19,941 bases of DNA from an uncultured Muribaculaceae bacterium (GTDB lineage Bacteria > Bacteroidota > Bacteroidia > Bacteroidales > Muribaculaceae), in assembly GCA_910579305.1 (NCBI GenBank), contig CAJTTA010000040.1:1-19941 (forward strand), read 5' to 3'. The notes below the pieces were generated by a model. That model searched no databases. It saw nothing but the letters and a program-made list of their open reading frames with translations, and was not told the DNA's origin. The position numbers and the translations under genes are program-made. Each line of letters starts with the position of its first letter. Position 1 is the stretch's first letter. Below are positions 1 through 7,127 of the stretch, piece by piece.

Positions 1-59
1 TTTTACTCCCATTCTCTTTAATTGTTAATACGGTTTAAATTCAAACGCTCTCTAAAACT

Positions 60-1433
60 ATGGCTAAGGAAAAAACTGTTTTTTTCTGTTCCCAGTGCGG
101 TCATGAGGCTGCCAAATGGATGGGGCGCTGCCCGGGCTGCGGACAATGGAACACGATGGTCGAGGAACGTGTCAGGGCCTCTGCCGGCAAGGGGAAAGCT
201 CTCTCTTCGCTTGTCATGCCCGACAACCGCCCCGTGCCTCTGAGTGAGATAGAGGTATCGGACGAACCTCGTATCCTCATGCCCAGCAGCGAGTTCAACA
301 GAGTGTTGGGAGGAGGCCTTGTCGTAGGATCTCTCACTCTCATAGGGGGCGAGCCGGGTGTGGGAAAAAGCACACTCATTCTTCAGAATCTGCTCAGCGT
401 ACGCTCACGCCGCATCCTCTACGTGAGCGGCGAAGAGAGCGCCACGCAACTCAAGCTGCGAGCCGAACGCCTCGGAAAAGTAGCAGACAACACCCTGATA
501 CTCTGCGAGACAAGTCTTGAACGTATATTCTCTCACATAGAGAAGGAGAAGCCCGGGCTCATTGTGATCGATTCCATCCAGACAATGGCGAGCGAGGCGC
601 TCGAAAGCGCCGCCGGAAGCGTGAGCCAGGTAAGGGAATGTGCGGCGGCTCTGCTGCGTTATGCCAAAAGCAGCGGAGTGCCGGTGCTGCTTGTGGGCCA
701 CATAAATAAGGAAGGCTCGCTGGCAGGCCCTAAAGTCCTGGAGCATATAGTAGACACGGTATTGCAGTTTGAAGGAGACCGCCAAGGGCTTTTCCGCATC
801 CTTCGCGCCGTGAAAAACCGATTCGGAAGCACAAGCGAGATCGGAGTCTACGAGATGATCCACTCCGGGCTTCGCGAAGTGAAAAATCCTGCCGAGATGC
901 TGCTCCCGCCTCCGGGCGGAGAGCCACTGAGCGGAGTGGCCATAGGCGTGAGTGTGGAAGGCGCACGCCCGTTCCTCATCGAGACCCAGGCCCTTGTGAG
1001 CACCGCAGCCTACGGCACGCCACAACGTTCCGTCACAGGCTTCGACCAGCGACGCCTCAACATGCTCCTTGCTGTGCTTGAAAAGCGTGTAGGCTTCAAG
1101 CTTGCCGCCAAAGACGTTTTCCTTAATATCGCAGGCGGGCTCAAAGTGAGCGATCCGGCCCTCGACCTCGCAATAGTGGTGGCTGTGCTCTCATCTAATT
1201 TCGATATAATTATCCCATCGGATGTAGCCCTTGCGGGAGAAGTGGGGTTGAGCGGGGAGATACGTCCCGTGACACGAGCCGAGATGCGTGTGGCAGAAGC
1301 CGAAAAGCTCGGCTTCTCGCGCATCTTCATCCCTGCGGGCAATCTTAAAGCCTCAGCCCGCACTCCAAGCATAGAAGTCATCGAGGTGCGCACTGTGGAA
1401 GAAGTATTCCGCAACCTCCTGGGAGGAGAATAA
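60..1433 (+). CDS. radA: DNA repair protein RadA (Sms)
   Basis: RadA is a RecA-like ATPase that promotes branch migration and processing of recombination intermediates in the cytoplasm. The 457 residues match the usual family length. An N-terminal zinc finger has cysteines at 10, 13, 24 and 27 (CSQC and CPGC). The Walker A motif GGEPGVGKST is at 96-105, Walker B LIVIDS near 167-172, and the RadA signature KNRFG at 252-256. The C-terminal third (about 285-457) is the Lon-protease-like domain, including a GGLKVSDPALDLA stretch. The start is the ATG directly before AKEKTVFFC, which puts the zinc finger at its normal distance from the N-terminus. No clear promoter lies in the 59 bases before it, so transcription may begin outside the window. 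There is no terminator after the stop; the next promoter starts 14 bases later. Identification is secure. Confidence 0.97.
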   Translation: MAKEKTVFFCSQCGHEAAKWMGRCPGCGQWNTMVEERVRASAGKGKALSSLVMPDNRPVPLSEIEVSDEPRILMPSSEFNRVLGGGLVVGSLTLIGGEPGVGKSTLILQNLLSVRSRRILYVSGEESATQLKLRAERLGKVADNTLILCETSLERIFSHIEKEKPGLIVIDSIQTMASEALESAAGSVSQVRECAAALLRYAKSSGVPVLLVGHINKEGSLAGPKVLEHIVDTVLQFEGDRQGLFRILRAVKNRFGSTSEIGVYEMIHSGLREVKNPAEMLLPPPGGEPLSGVAIGVSVEGARPFLIETQALVSTAAYGTPQRSVTGFDQRRLNMLLAVLEKRVGFKLAAKDVFLNIAGGLKVSDPALDLAIVVAVLSSNFDIIIPSDVALAGEVGLSGEIRPVTRAEMRVAEAEKLGFSRIFIPAGNLKASARTPSIEVIEVRTVEEVFRNLLGGE

Positions 1434-1446
1434 GATTATGCGAGAA

Positions 1447-1478
1447 TTTGGCAATAAACTCATTTTTGCTTATTTTTG
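1447..1478 (+). promoter_or_regulatory. Bacteroidetes-type promoter for plsC-like gene
   Basis: TTTG at 1447-1450, a 20-base spacer, then TATTTTTG at 1471-1478 match the Bacteroidetes consensus TTTG / TAnnTTTG exactly. Transcription would begin near 1485, about 24 bases before the ATG at 1509. The promoter also argues against a longer TTG start at 1476, which would lie inside the -7 element. Confidence 0.8.
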
Positions 1479-1508
1479 CGAAAAATACACTATACGGTCA
1501 CATCAATC

Positions 1509-2234
1509 ATGATTTATCTCTTCAGAATATATCAGTGGCTCATAGCCGCACCGATTCTTCTTGTACTGACACTGCTCACCTGCATAGCCACCTTCCTGGG
1601 CACATGGCTCTTCGGACAAAGCTGGGGAGGATATTATCCGCCCATGATATGGTCGCGCTGCGTGTGCTTGCTCTGGGGCATAAGAGTGCGTGTGAACGGA
1701 CGCGAGAACATTTCTTCCGACCAAAGCTACGTATTTGTGGCCAATCACCAGGGAGCATTCGACATATGGAGCATATACGGCTATCTGGGGCATCGATTCA
1801 AATGGTTAATGAAGAAAGAGCTGCGCAAAGTATTCTTCGTAGGAGCCGCCTGCAATGCAGCCGGCCACGTCTTTGTGGATGACAGCAGCATACAAGGTGT
1901 GAAGCAGACCATAGCCGACGCCGAGCAGCGCCTCAAGAGAGGAATGAGCGTGGTGATCTTCCCTGAAGGATCAAGGTCATTCGACGGATGCATGCTGCCC
2001 TTCAAGCGTGGAGCATTCATGCTCGCAGCCGAGTTCGGCCTGCCCATAGTACCCATCACCATCGACGGCAGTTTCCGGGCCATGCCACGCACCACCTACA
2101 ATGTGACCCCCACATTGATCACCCTCACCATTCACAAGCCTATATTCCCGGGCGAAGGAGGCTTCAATACGAGAAAGCTACTCGCCGAATGCCACGACAT
2201 TATCCACAGTGCGCTTCCACCGCAATACCGGTAA
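1509..2234 (+). CDS. 1-acyl-sn-glycerol-3-phosphate acyltransferase (PlsC family)
   Basis: A membrane-associated acyltransferase that most likely transfers an acyl chain to lysophosphatidic acid to make phosphatidic acid in phospholipid synthesis. With the ATG at 1509 it has 241 residues. A hydrophobic N-terminal segment (about 1-36) is a membrane anchor. The catalytic HX4D motif is NHQGAFD with H80 and D85; the substrate-binding FPEGSR motif is at 151-156; a VPITI strand follows at about 171-175. All are in the order and spacing of the PlsC family. It stands between radA and nfo with its own promoter, so it need not be co-regulated with the repair genes. Ornithine-lipid (OlsA-type) or other lysolipid specificity cannot be excluded from sequence alone. 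Confidence 0.88.
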   Translation: MIYLFRIYQWLIAAPILLVLTLLTCIATFLGTWLFGQSWGGYYPPMIWSRCVCLLWGIRVRVNGRENISSDQSYVFVANHQGAFDIWSIYGYLGHRFKWLMKKELRKVFFVGAACNAAGHVFVDDSSIQGVKQTIADAEQRLKRGMSVVIFPEGSRSFDGCMLPFKRGAFMLAAEFGLPIVPITIDGSFRAMPRTTYNVTPTLITLTIHKPIFPGEGGFNTRKLLAECHDIIHSALPPQYR

Positions 2235-2255
2235 TAGAAAACTTCTTATCCCGGC

Positions 2256-2287
2256 CTTGATTAATTGCCGAATAATGATTAACTTTG
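2256..2287 (+). promoter_or_regulatory. Probable promoter for nfo
   Basis: The -7 element TAACTTTG (2280-2287) is exact; 20 bases upstream is CTTG (2256-2259), three of four matches to TTTG. The start would be near 2294, about 19 bases before the nfo ATG. It lies just after the acyltransferase stop. Confidence 0.65.
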
Positions 2288-2312
2288 CGAGAATTTCCAA
2301 GATTACCGACAG

Positions 2313-3155
2313 ATGAAATACATAGGAGCACATGTGAGTGCCGAGGGTGGCGTGCAGCACACCCCGGCGCGCGCCCGCGAAATCGGGGCACGCGCCTTTG
2401 CATTGTTTACCCGCAACGCTTCCCGCTGGAAGAGCAAGCCCATAAGCGATAAGGCAGCCTCTGAGTTCAAAACGGCATGCGCCGACTGCGGCTATACCCC
2501 CGAGTATATCCTGCCTCACGACTCTTTTCTTATCAACCTCGGCGCGCCAGATGCCGAGAAGCTGCGCATGAGCCGAGAAGCATTCCTCGATGAACTGCAG
2601 CGATGCGAGCAGCTGGGCCTGACTATGCTTAATTTTCATCCGGGCTCTCACCTGGGCATTCTTGATCCGGAAGCCTGCCTGGAACGCATCGCCGAGTCGA
2701 TCAACATGGCTCTTGAAGCTACCCGCGGTGTGACAGCTGTAATTGAAAACACTGCCGGCCAGGGATCAAATCTGGGATTTTCCTTCTCCCAGATTGGCAC
2801 TATAATACGCAACGTGGATGACAAGAGCCGCGTAGGCGTATGCGTCGACACATGCCACACTCTGGCAGCCGGCTATGACCTTGTATCGGCCGACGGATAC
2901 GAACAGACCTGGAGCGAATTCGACTCCGAGATAGGCCTGCAATACCTGCGTGCCATGCACCTCAATGACTCTAAGAAAGGTTGTGGGAGCCGAGTGGACC
3001 GCCATGCTCCCTTAGGCTCCGGATGCCTTGGCTATGATTTCTTCTCACGACTCATGAAGGATGCACGCTTCGACTCCATCCCGCTCATACTTGAGACACC
3101 CGACCCTGCTCTCTGGCCCGAAGAAATAGCATGGCTATACTCCCAATGCGAGTGA
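2313..3155 (+). CDS. nfo: Endonuclease IV (AP endonuclease, Nfo)
   Basis: Endonuclease IV cuts DNA 5' of abasic sites in base-excision repair and uses three metal ions in a TIM-barrel. The 280-residue protein keeps all nine metal ligands, at the same residue numbers as the E. coli enzyme as I recall them: H69, H109, E145, D179, H182, H216, D229, H231 and E261. Recognisable motifs are the N-terminal GAHVSAEGG, NFHPGSH (107-113), IENTAGQG (144-151), VDTCH (178-182) and HLNDSK (216-221). The start is the ATG directly before KYIGAHVSA, the usual family N-terminus. It is transcribed from its own promoter and has no evident terminator. Two DNA-repair genes (radA, nfo) within 3 kb may be chance. Confidence 0.97.
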   Translation: MKYIGAHVSAEGGVQHTPARAREIGARAFALFTRNASRWKSKPISDKAASEFKTACADCGYTPEYILPHDSFLINLGAPDAEKLRMSREAFLDELQRCEQLGLTMLNFHPGSHLGILDPEACLERIAESINMALEATRGVTAVIENTAGQGSNLGFSFSQIGTIIRNVDDKSRVGVCVDTCHTLAAGYDLVSADGYEQTWSEFDSEIGLQYLRAMHLNDSKKGCGSRVDRHAPLGSGCLGYDFFSRLMKDARFDSIPLILETPDPALWPEEIAWLYSQCE

Positions 3156-3212
3156 CAGGCTCCCCGCCTCATCGGAAATTATATTTAACTAAATAAATAC
3201 TTAAAAGCTAAC

Positions 3213-5042
3213 ATGAAAACTAAACCGGATTTAAGCTTCTGGAAGCTGTGGAATCTGTCATTCGGATTCTTCGGCGTGCAGATAGCCTACGCCCTGCAGA
3301 GCGCCAACGTGAGCCGCATTTTCGCCACGATAGGCGCCGATCCGCATGACCTCTCCTATTTCTGGATACTCCCCCCTCTCATGGGCCTGCTCGTGCAGCC
3401 TGTGGTGGGAAGTCTATCCGACAAGACTTGGAACCGCTTCGGCCGACGTCTGCCCTATCTCATAGCCGGAGCGTTGGTAGCAGTGCTTGTAATGTGTCTG
3501 CTTCCCAATGCCGGCTCCTTCGGCCTCGGCATCTCAAGCGCAATAATTGTCGGCCTCATCGCTCTTATGCTTCTCGACACATCAATCAACATGGCCATGC
3601 AGCCATTCAAGATGCTTGTGGGAGACATGGTCAATGAGAAACAGAAAGGACTCGCCTACTCCATTCAGAGCTTCCTGTGCAACGCTGGCTCAGTCGTAGG
3701 CTTCGTATTTCCTTTTCTGCTTGCATGGATAGGAATCAAGACTACAGCTCCCTCCGGCATAGTGCCCGACTCCGTGATATGGTCATTCTATCTCGGTGCC
3801 GCAATCCTTCTCATATGTGTCATATATTCTCTGATTAAGATCAAGGAATGGCCGCCAAAGGTATATGCAGAGTATAACGGTGGAGAGCCTGCATCGCCCG
3901 ACGGTAAAAAGGCAAAGGCCAATATCTTCCGTCTGCTCAAAGACGCACCATCCACTTTCTGGACAGTAAGCCTCGTGCAATTCTTCTGCTGGTTTGCATT
4001 CCTATTCATGTGGACTTACACCACCGGCACTGTAGCCACCAATGCATTCGACACCCCTGTCGCCAATAAAATCGACGCCATAACCGACGGCTCCTCCACT
4101 CTTGCCGGCAAATACATCCTTATAGGCGACACGGTCACCATAGTGGAAGCCGGCCAGCCTATGGTGCGCGGCATCATGCATGACGGCACACTGCTTGAGG
4201 CCTCCACAATCCTTTCAGCCTCAGGCGACACCCTGGTAAAAGACCGCAAAATACATTACACAGCCCAAGGCCCGGCCACTGCAATAGGAGCCAAAATCGG
4301 CAACCGTGGCGAGACTATAACAATCGATGGCAACCCCGTGACTCTCTCTTCAGAGGCAACTATAGCCGACTACCTCGCCACACTCTCTGGCCCCGTCTCA
4401 TTCTCGGCCGGAGCCAGTGTAAACCGTGACCACAACACAGGCCGCATAGAAGTCATGGAGAGAGAGGAGATCAGCCTGCCCGATGCCTCTGCCGCCTCCT
4501 ATGTCACTCACAAAGACATTGACACATCATCGGCTCAGTATAACGCAGCCGGCGACTGGGTGGGCATTCTCTTCGCAGTGCAGGCTATGGGCTCTGTGCT
4601 ATGGGCAATCATGCTCCCCCGCTTCCGCAGCCGCCGCTTCTCCTACGCTCTGTCGCTTCTGCTCGGAGCCGCAGGCTTCATCCTCGCAGGCCTTGTCACT
4701 GACAAATACCTGCTCTTCATTCCCTTCCTGCTCATAGGCTGCGCATGGGCAGCCATGCTCGCATGGCCATTCACCATCCTCACCAACTCGCTCAAGGGAG
4801 GCAACATAGGCACCTATCTCGGTCTCTTCAATGGCTCGATCACCATCCCGCAGATAGTGGCAGCAATAACCGGCGGATGGATTCTCTCGGCATTCAGCAC
4901 TCCGGGCGAAATCGCACCGCAGTATATAATGATGATAATAGCCGGCGTATCTCTGGCCATAGGAGCCCTATGCTTAGGCATCGTAAAAGAGGGCGACGGC
5001 AAAGCCCGGGTAAAAGAAGCTGTGGCCGAATCAGAAGACTGA
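3213..5042 (+). CDS. MFS sugar transporter, SLC45/GPH-like, with large periplasmic insert
   Basis: A 12-helix major-facilitator transporter probably importing a mono- or disaccharide with a cation. The N-terminus (FWKLWNLSFGFFGVQIAYAL) and the helix 2-3 loop SLSDKTWNRFGRRLPY (67-82, MFS motif A) are typical of the SLC45-like group in Bacteroidetes. Predicted helices fall near 12-30, 48-66, 83-98, 105-128, 148-172, 187-207, 249-268, 447-465, 473-491, 496-520, 530-556 and 573-597. At 609 residues it is well above the usual 450 or so. The excess is one block of about 160 polar, beta-rich residues (about 279-436) between helices 7 and 8, which topology places outside the cytoplasmic membrane. The flanks TNAFDT and DTSSAQYNAAGDWVG read as the normal short loop interrupted. 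An intrinsic terminator follows. No polysaccharide-degradation genes are adjacent, so the substrate is unknown. Confidence 0.85.
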   Translation: MKTKPDLSFWKLWNLSFGFFGVQIAYALQSANVSRIFATIGADPHDLSYFWILPPLMGLLVQPVVGSLSDKTWNRFGRRLPYLIAGALVAVLVMCLLPNAGSFGLGISSAIIVGLIALMLLDTSINMAMQPFKMLVGDMVNEKQKGLAYSIQSFLCNAGSVVGFVFPFLLAWIGIKTTAPSGIVPDSVIWSFYLGAAILLICVIYSLIKIKEWPPKVYAEYNGGEPASPDGKKAKANIFRLLKDAPSTFWTVSLVQFFCWFAFLFMWTYTTGTVATNAFDTPVANKIDAITDGSSTLAGKYILIGDTVTIVEAGQPMVRGIMHDGTLLEASTILSASGDTLVKDRKIHYTAQGPATAIGAKIGNRGETITIDGNPVTLSSEATIADYLATLSGPVSFSAGASVNRDHNTGRIEVMEREEISLPDASAASYVTHKDIDTSSAQYNAAGDWVGILFAVQAMGSVLWAIMLPRFRSRRFSYALSLLLGAAGFILAGLVTDKYLLFIPFLLIGCAWAAMLAWPFTILTNSLKGGNIGTYLGLFNGSITIPQIVAAITGGWILSAFSTPGEIAPQYIMMIIAGVSLAIGALCLGIVKEGDGKARVKEAVAESED

Positions 5043-5111
5043 TCACGCCACACAGAAACAGATAACGACAACTCCGTAATTTTTGGTTTTTGTTTCATTT
5101 TGTTTGATGAT

Positions 5112-5155
5112 CCGCCCCTGCGAAGCGATTTCGCGGGGACGGTTTTCTATTTTTA
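5112..5155 (+). terminator. Intrinsic terminator after the SLC45-like transporter
   Basis: A G+C-rich hairpin (5112-5142) pairs CCG/CGG, CCCC/GGGG and GCGAA/TTCGC around a GCGA loop, with single-base bulges, and is followed directly by a T-rich run TTTTCTATTTTTA (5143-5155). It lies 69 bases after the transporter stop and separates it from the ribosomal unit. Confidence 0.85.
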
Positions 5156-5208
5156 GGCATCACACGAGAGAGTATTAAGCGACACACAGGAAAGTCAGTC
5201 CTCAAAAA

Positions 5209-5240
5209 TTTGGTGGAATCGAAGAAAAATTGTAATTTTG
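5209..5240 (+). promoter_or_regulatory. Promoter of the rpmB-rpmG-DUF4295 operon
   Basis: TTTG (5209-5212), 20-base spacer, TAATTTTG (5233-5240): a full match to the Bacteroidetes consensus. The start would be near 5247, leaving a leader of about 125 bases before rpmB. The gap 5043-5372 is otherwise accounted for by the upstream terminator and this leader. Confidence 0.82.
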
Positions 5241-5246
5241 CAGCGG

Positions 5247-5372
5247 ATTTTTGAGGCACCTCCTGAAAAGCCTGCCGGAAAGATGCACCGGCAAGTGATA
5301 TGAGAACTGAGATGGCGGCCCCAATGTCCACACTCTTTAATAATAAACAAGAAGACAACATTCTCAACAGCC
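5247..5372 (+). promoter_or_regulatory. Untranslated leader of rpmB with short hairpin
   Basis: The predicted transcript has an unusually long leader for this window. It contains a hairpin with six-base arms TGCCGG (5273-5278) and CCGGCA (5288-5293) around a nine-base loop; the 3' end close to the ATG is A-rich, as expected for Bacteroidetes initiation. Autogenous control by a ribosomal protein is possible but only inferred; I recognise no known leader family. Confidence 0.35.
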
Positions 5373-5636
5373 ATGTCAAAAATTTGTCAGATCACAGGCA
5401 AGCAGCCCATGACGGGAAACAATGTATCCCACTCTAAGCGCCGCACCAAACGCAACTTCAATGTCAATCTCTTCACCAAGAAGTTCTACTGGGTGGAAGA
5501 AGACCTTTGGATTCTGCTCAACGTATCTGCCCGCGGCCTGCGCACCATCAACAAGAAAGGCCTCGACGCAGCCCTCAAGGACGCCGAAAAGAAAGGCATC
5601 CTCGACTTCAAAGACATCAAGGTATTATCAATGTAA
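5373..5636 (+). CDS. rpmB: 50S ribosomal protein L28 (bL28)
   Basis: A structural protein of the large ribosomal subunit. The 87 residues begin MSKICQITGKQPMTGNNVSH, the conserved bL28 N-terminus, followed by a basic segment SKRRTKRNFNVNL and the VSARGLRTINKKGL region typical of the family. It is the first gene of a three-gene unit: rpmG follows after 23 bases and a DUF4295 gene 15 bases after that. The strong promoter at 5209-5240 drives it. Length and start are normal. Confidence 0.97.
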   Translation: MSKICQITGKQPMTGNNVSHSKRRTKRNFNVNLFTKKFYWVEEDLWILLNVSARGLRTINKKGLDAALKDAEKKGILDFKDIKVLSM

Positions 5637-5659
5637 TCTAAGCTCCACTCTCTAAGCAT

Positions 5660-5848
5660 ATGGCAAAAAAAGCTAAAGGTAACCGAGTGCAGGTGATACT
5701 CGAGTGCACTGAACACAAGGAAAGCGGCATGCCCGGAACTTCCCGCTACATCACCACCAAGAACCGTAAGAACACCACTGAGCGTCTGGAGCTGAAGAAA
5801 TACAACCCGATTCTCAAGAGATACACTATCCACAAAGAAATCAAATAA
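5660..5848 (+). CDS. rpmG: 50S ribosomal protein L33 (bL33)
   Basis: A large-subunit ribosomal protein of 62 residues. The MAKKAKGNRVQVILECTEH start and the TTKNRKNTTERLELKKYNP block are diagnostic of bL33. Only one cysteine is present (C16), so the paired CxxC zinc-binding motifs of the zinc-dependent form are absent; this is the zinc-free (C-minus) type. It is co-transcribed with rpmB and the downstream DUF4295 gene. Confidence 0.97.
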   Translation: MAKKAKGNRVQVILECTEHKESGMPGTSRYITTKNRKNTTERLELKKYNPILKRYTIHKEIK

Positions 5849-5863
5849 TACCGTCTCTGACCT

Positions 5864-6013
5864 ATGGCTAAGAAAACAGTAGCATCCCTTCAGAAAGGCG
5901 AAGGACGCACTTACAGCAAGATTATCAAGATGGAAAAGTCGCCCAAGACCGGCGCATACATCTTCAAGGAGGAAATGGTGCCCAACGACGCCGTTAAGGA
6001 TGCCCTCAAGTAA
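5864..6013 (+). CDS. DUF4295 small basic protein, probable Bacteroidetes-specific ribosomal protein
   Basis: A 49-residue, lysine-rich protein starting MAKKTVASLQKGEGRTYSKI and ending NDAVKDALK. This matches the DUF4295 family, which I know as a Bacteroidetes-restricted gene following rpmG. I recall cryo-EM work on a Bacteroidetes ribosome assigning such a protein to the large subunit (proposed name bL38); that is recollection, not derived here. The operon position 15 bases after rpmG and the shared terminator fit a ribosomal role. Basic residues are spread through the first 30 positions, with an acidic patch (KEEM) near 35-38. In several Bacteroidales ftsY follows this gene; here the unit ends with a hairpin instead. 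Confidence 0.85.
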   Translation: MAKKTVASLQKGEGRTYSKIIKMEKSPKTGAYIFKEEMVPNDAVKDALK

Positions 6014-6068
6014 GCACTCCGTTTCCATATAAAAACTACAGACAAATCCCGTCTAAACATTTCCATAC

Positions 6069-6105
6069 GCCGGCTTCGAGACCAATCATAAGTCACGAAG
6101 CCGGC
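6069..6105 (+). terminator. Terminator hairpin of the rpmB operon
   Basis: Perfect ten-base arms GCCGGCTTCG (6069-6078) and CGAAGCCGGC (6096-6105) enclose a 17-base loop 55 bases after the DUF4295 stop. The run after it (CTTAATATAG) is only weakly T-rich, so termination efficiency is uncertain. Confidence 0.6.
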
Positions 6106-6168
6106 CTTAATATAGTGCTCCGCTGCTTTTCTCCGCGCTTTACACGCATTAAGGCTGACACAATAATC

Positions 6169-6196
6169 AACATATAGGCTGAAACATATAAGCTGG
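6169..6196 (+). repeat. Two tandem 14-bp repeats upstream of the exonuclease gene
   Basis: AACATATAGGCTGA (6169-6182) is followed without a gap by AACATATAAGCTGG (6183-6196), 12 of 14 bases identical. A partial third copy, GCATTAAGGCTGA, lies at 6146-6158. The array abuts a -7-like element TAAATTTTG (6197-6205) just before the exonuclease start at 6219, in the position expected for a regulator site. Confidence 0.5.
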
Positions 6197-6218
6197 TAAA
6201 TTTTGGTAACTTTACATC

Positions 6219-6863
6219 ATGGCATGTGAGAGACTCAATACATATTATCCCCTGACCATCTCTATTTCAAAGCAACAGCTGGCATCCCTGCCGGCCGCAG
6301 TATATGATTCGGGGGCGATCATAATCGATTCGCCCGATGCCATCCCCGCCGCAATCGAGGAGCTAAAGAAAGCTCCGGTAATAGGATTTGATACAGAGAC
6401 TCGCCCTTCATTCCGCAAGGGGGTGAGCCATAAAGTATCGTTGCTTCAGCTCGCCTCGCCTGAGCGATGCTTCCTCTTCCGGCTCAAGACTATAGGACTG
6501 TCTCCTGCGCTTGCTGCTCTGCTTGAAGATGAAAGTCGGCTGAAAGTGGGGGTCTCTTTGCGCGATGACTTCCACCAGCTCGCTCAACTCGGCCTCAAAG
6601 AACCCAGGGGATTCATTGACCTCCAGAAATACGTAAAAGAATTCGGTATTGCCGATAATTCTCTGTCTCGCATACACGCCATCCTCTTCGGGCAGCGCAT
6701 AGCCAAAGGGCAACGCCTGACCAACTGGGAAGCTCAGGTGCTCACTGAAGCTCAGGTGAACTATGCTGCCTACGATGCTATCGCCTGCATCAGGATATAC
6801 CGCCACCTGCAATCAGGCTTGTTCTTGCCGGAAACATCTGCCTACATGAAAAAACAAGAATAA
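6219..6863 (+). CDS. 3'-5' exonuclease domain protein (DEDDy, RNase D/WRN-like)
   Basis: A predicted metal-dependent 3'-5' exonuclease of 214 residues consisting of one DnaQ-fold domain. ExoI is GFDTETR with D58 and E60; ExoII is GVSLRDDFHQL with D117; ExoIII is NYAAYDA with Y182 and D186, giving a complete DEDDy active site. The KGQRLTNWEAQ.LTEAQ segment (163-178) is characteristic of the WRN-exonuclease/RNase D-like group. There is no HRDC or helicase domain, so it is a stand-alone nuclease; whether it acts on RNA or DNA cannot be told. The ATG at 6219 is the only plausible start before the first motif. It is followed after 18 bases by a small membrane-protein gene, probably co-transcribed. 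Confidence 0.88.
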   Translation: MACERLNTYYPLTISISKQQLASLPAAVYDSGAIIIDSPDAIPAAIEELKKAPVIGFDTETRPSFRKGVSHKVSLLQLASPERCFLFRLKTIGLSPALAALLEDESRLKVGVSLRDDFHQLAQLGLKEPRGFIDLQKYVKEFGIADNSLSRIHAILFGQRIAKGQRLTNWEAQVLTEAQVNYAAYDAIACIRIYRHLQSGLFLPETSAYMKKQE

Positions 6864-6881
6864 TATCCTCTACTCCATACC

Positions 6882-7127
6882 ATGAAATCATCTGCACGCA
6901 AGCCCTATGTCATAACCGGCGCACTCTTCATATATTCCATAGTGATGGCTGTGATAAACCGCGATACTCTCACACAATATCACGATTACACACGCTATTT
7001 CGGCACTCTTGCCTTGCAGCTCGTGGTGCTTGTGCTACTATTCATCTTCTTGCGGCGGCGCGAAGCACTACGCCGTAGACGGGAGGAAGAGGAGGCTCGA
7101 CTTGCTGAAAAGAATAAAAAGGACTGA
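6882..7127 (+). CDS. Small membrane protein with charged coiled-coil tail, unknown function
   Basis: An 81-residue protein that I cannot assign to a named family. Two hydrophobic helices are visible, about 9-25 (YVITGALFIYSIVMAVI) and 41-57 (TLALQLVVLVLLFIFL), joined by a short polar loop. The tail from 58 is almost entirely Arg, Glu, Lys and Ala (RRREALRRRREEEEARLAEK), likely a cytoplasmic helix or coiled coil. It begins 18 bases after the exonuclease stop, so the two are likely one transcript. Its stop codon abuts that of the convergent biotin gene with no spacer. Real-gene status rests on the clear membrane-protein pattern and operon position. Confidence 0.7.
   Translation: MKSSARKPYVITGALFIYSIVMAVINRDTLTQYHDYTRYFGTLALQLVVLVLLFIFLRRREALRRRREEEEARLAEKNKKD

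Noticed and set aside
405..1025. 206-residue open frame opposite radA
   Set aside because: Antisense to conserved radA motifs; no promoter and no protein-like composition.
1476..1508. Upstream TTG start for the acyltransferase
   Set aside because: The codon lies inside the -7 promoter element; the ATG at 1509 matches the usual N-terminus.
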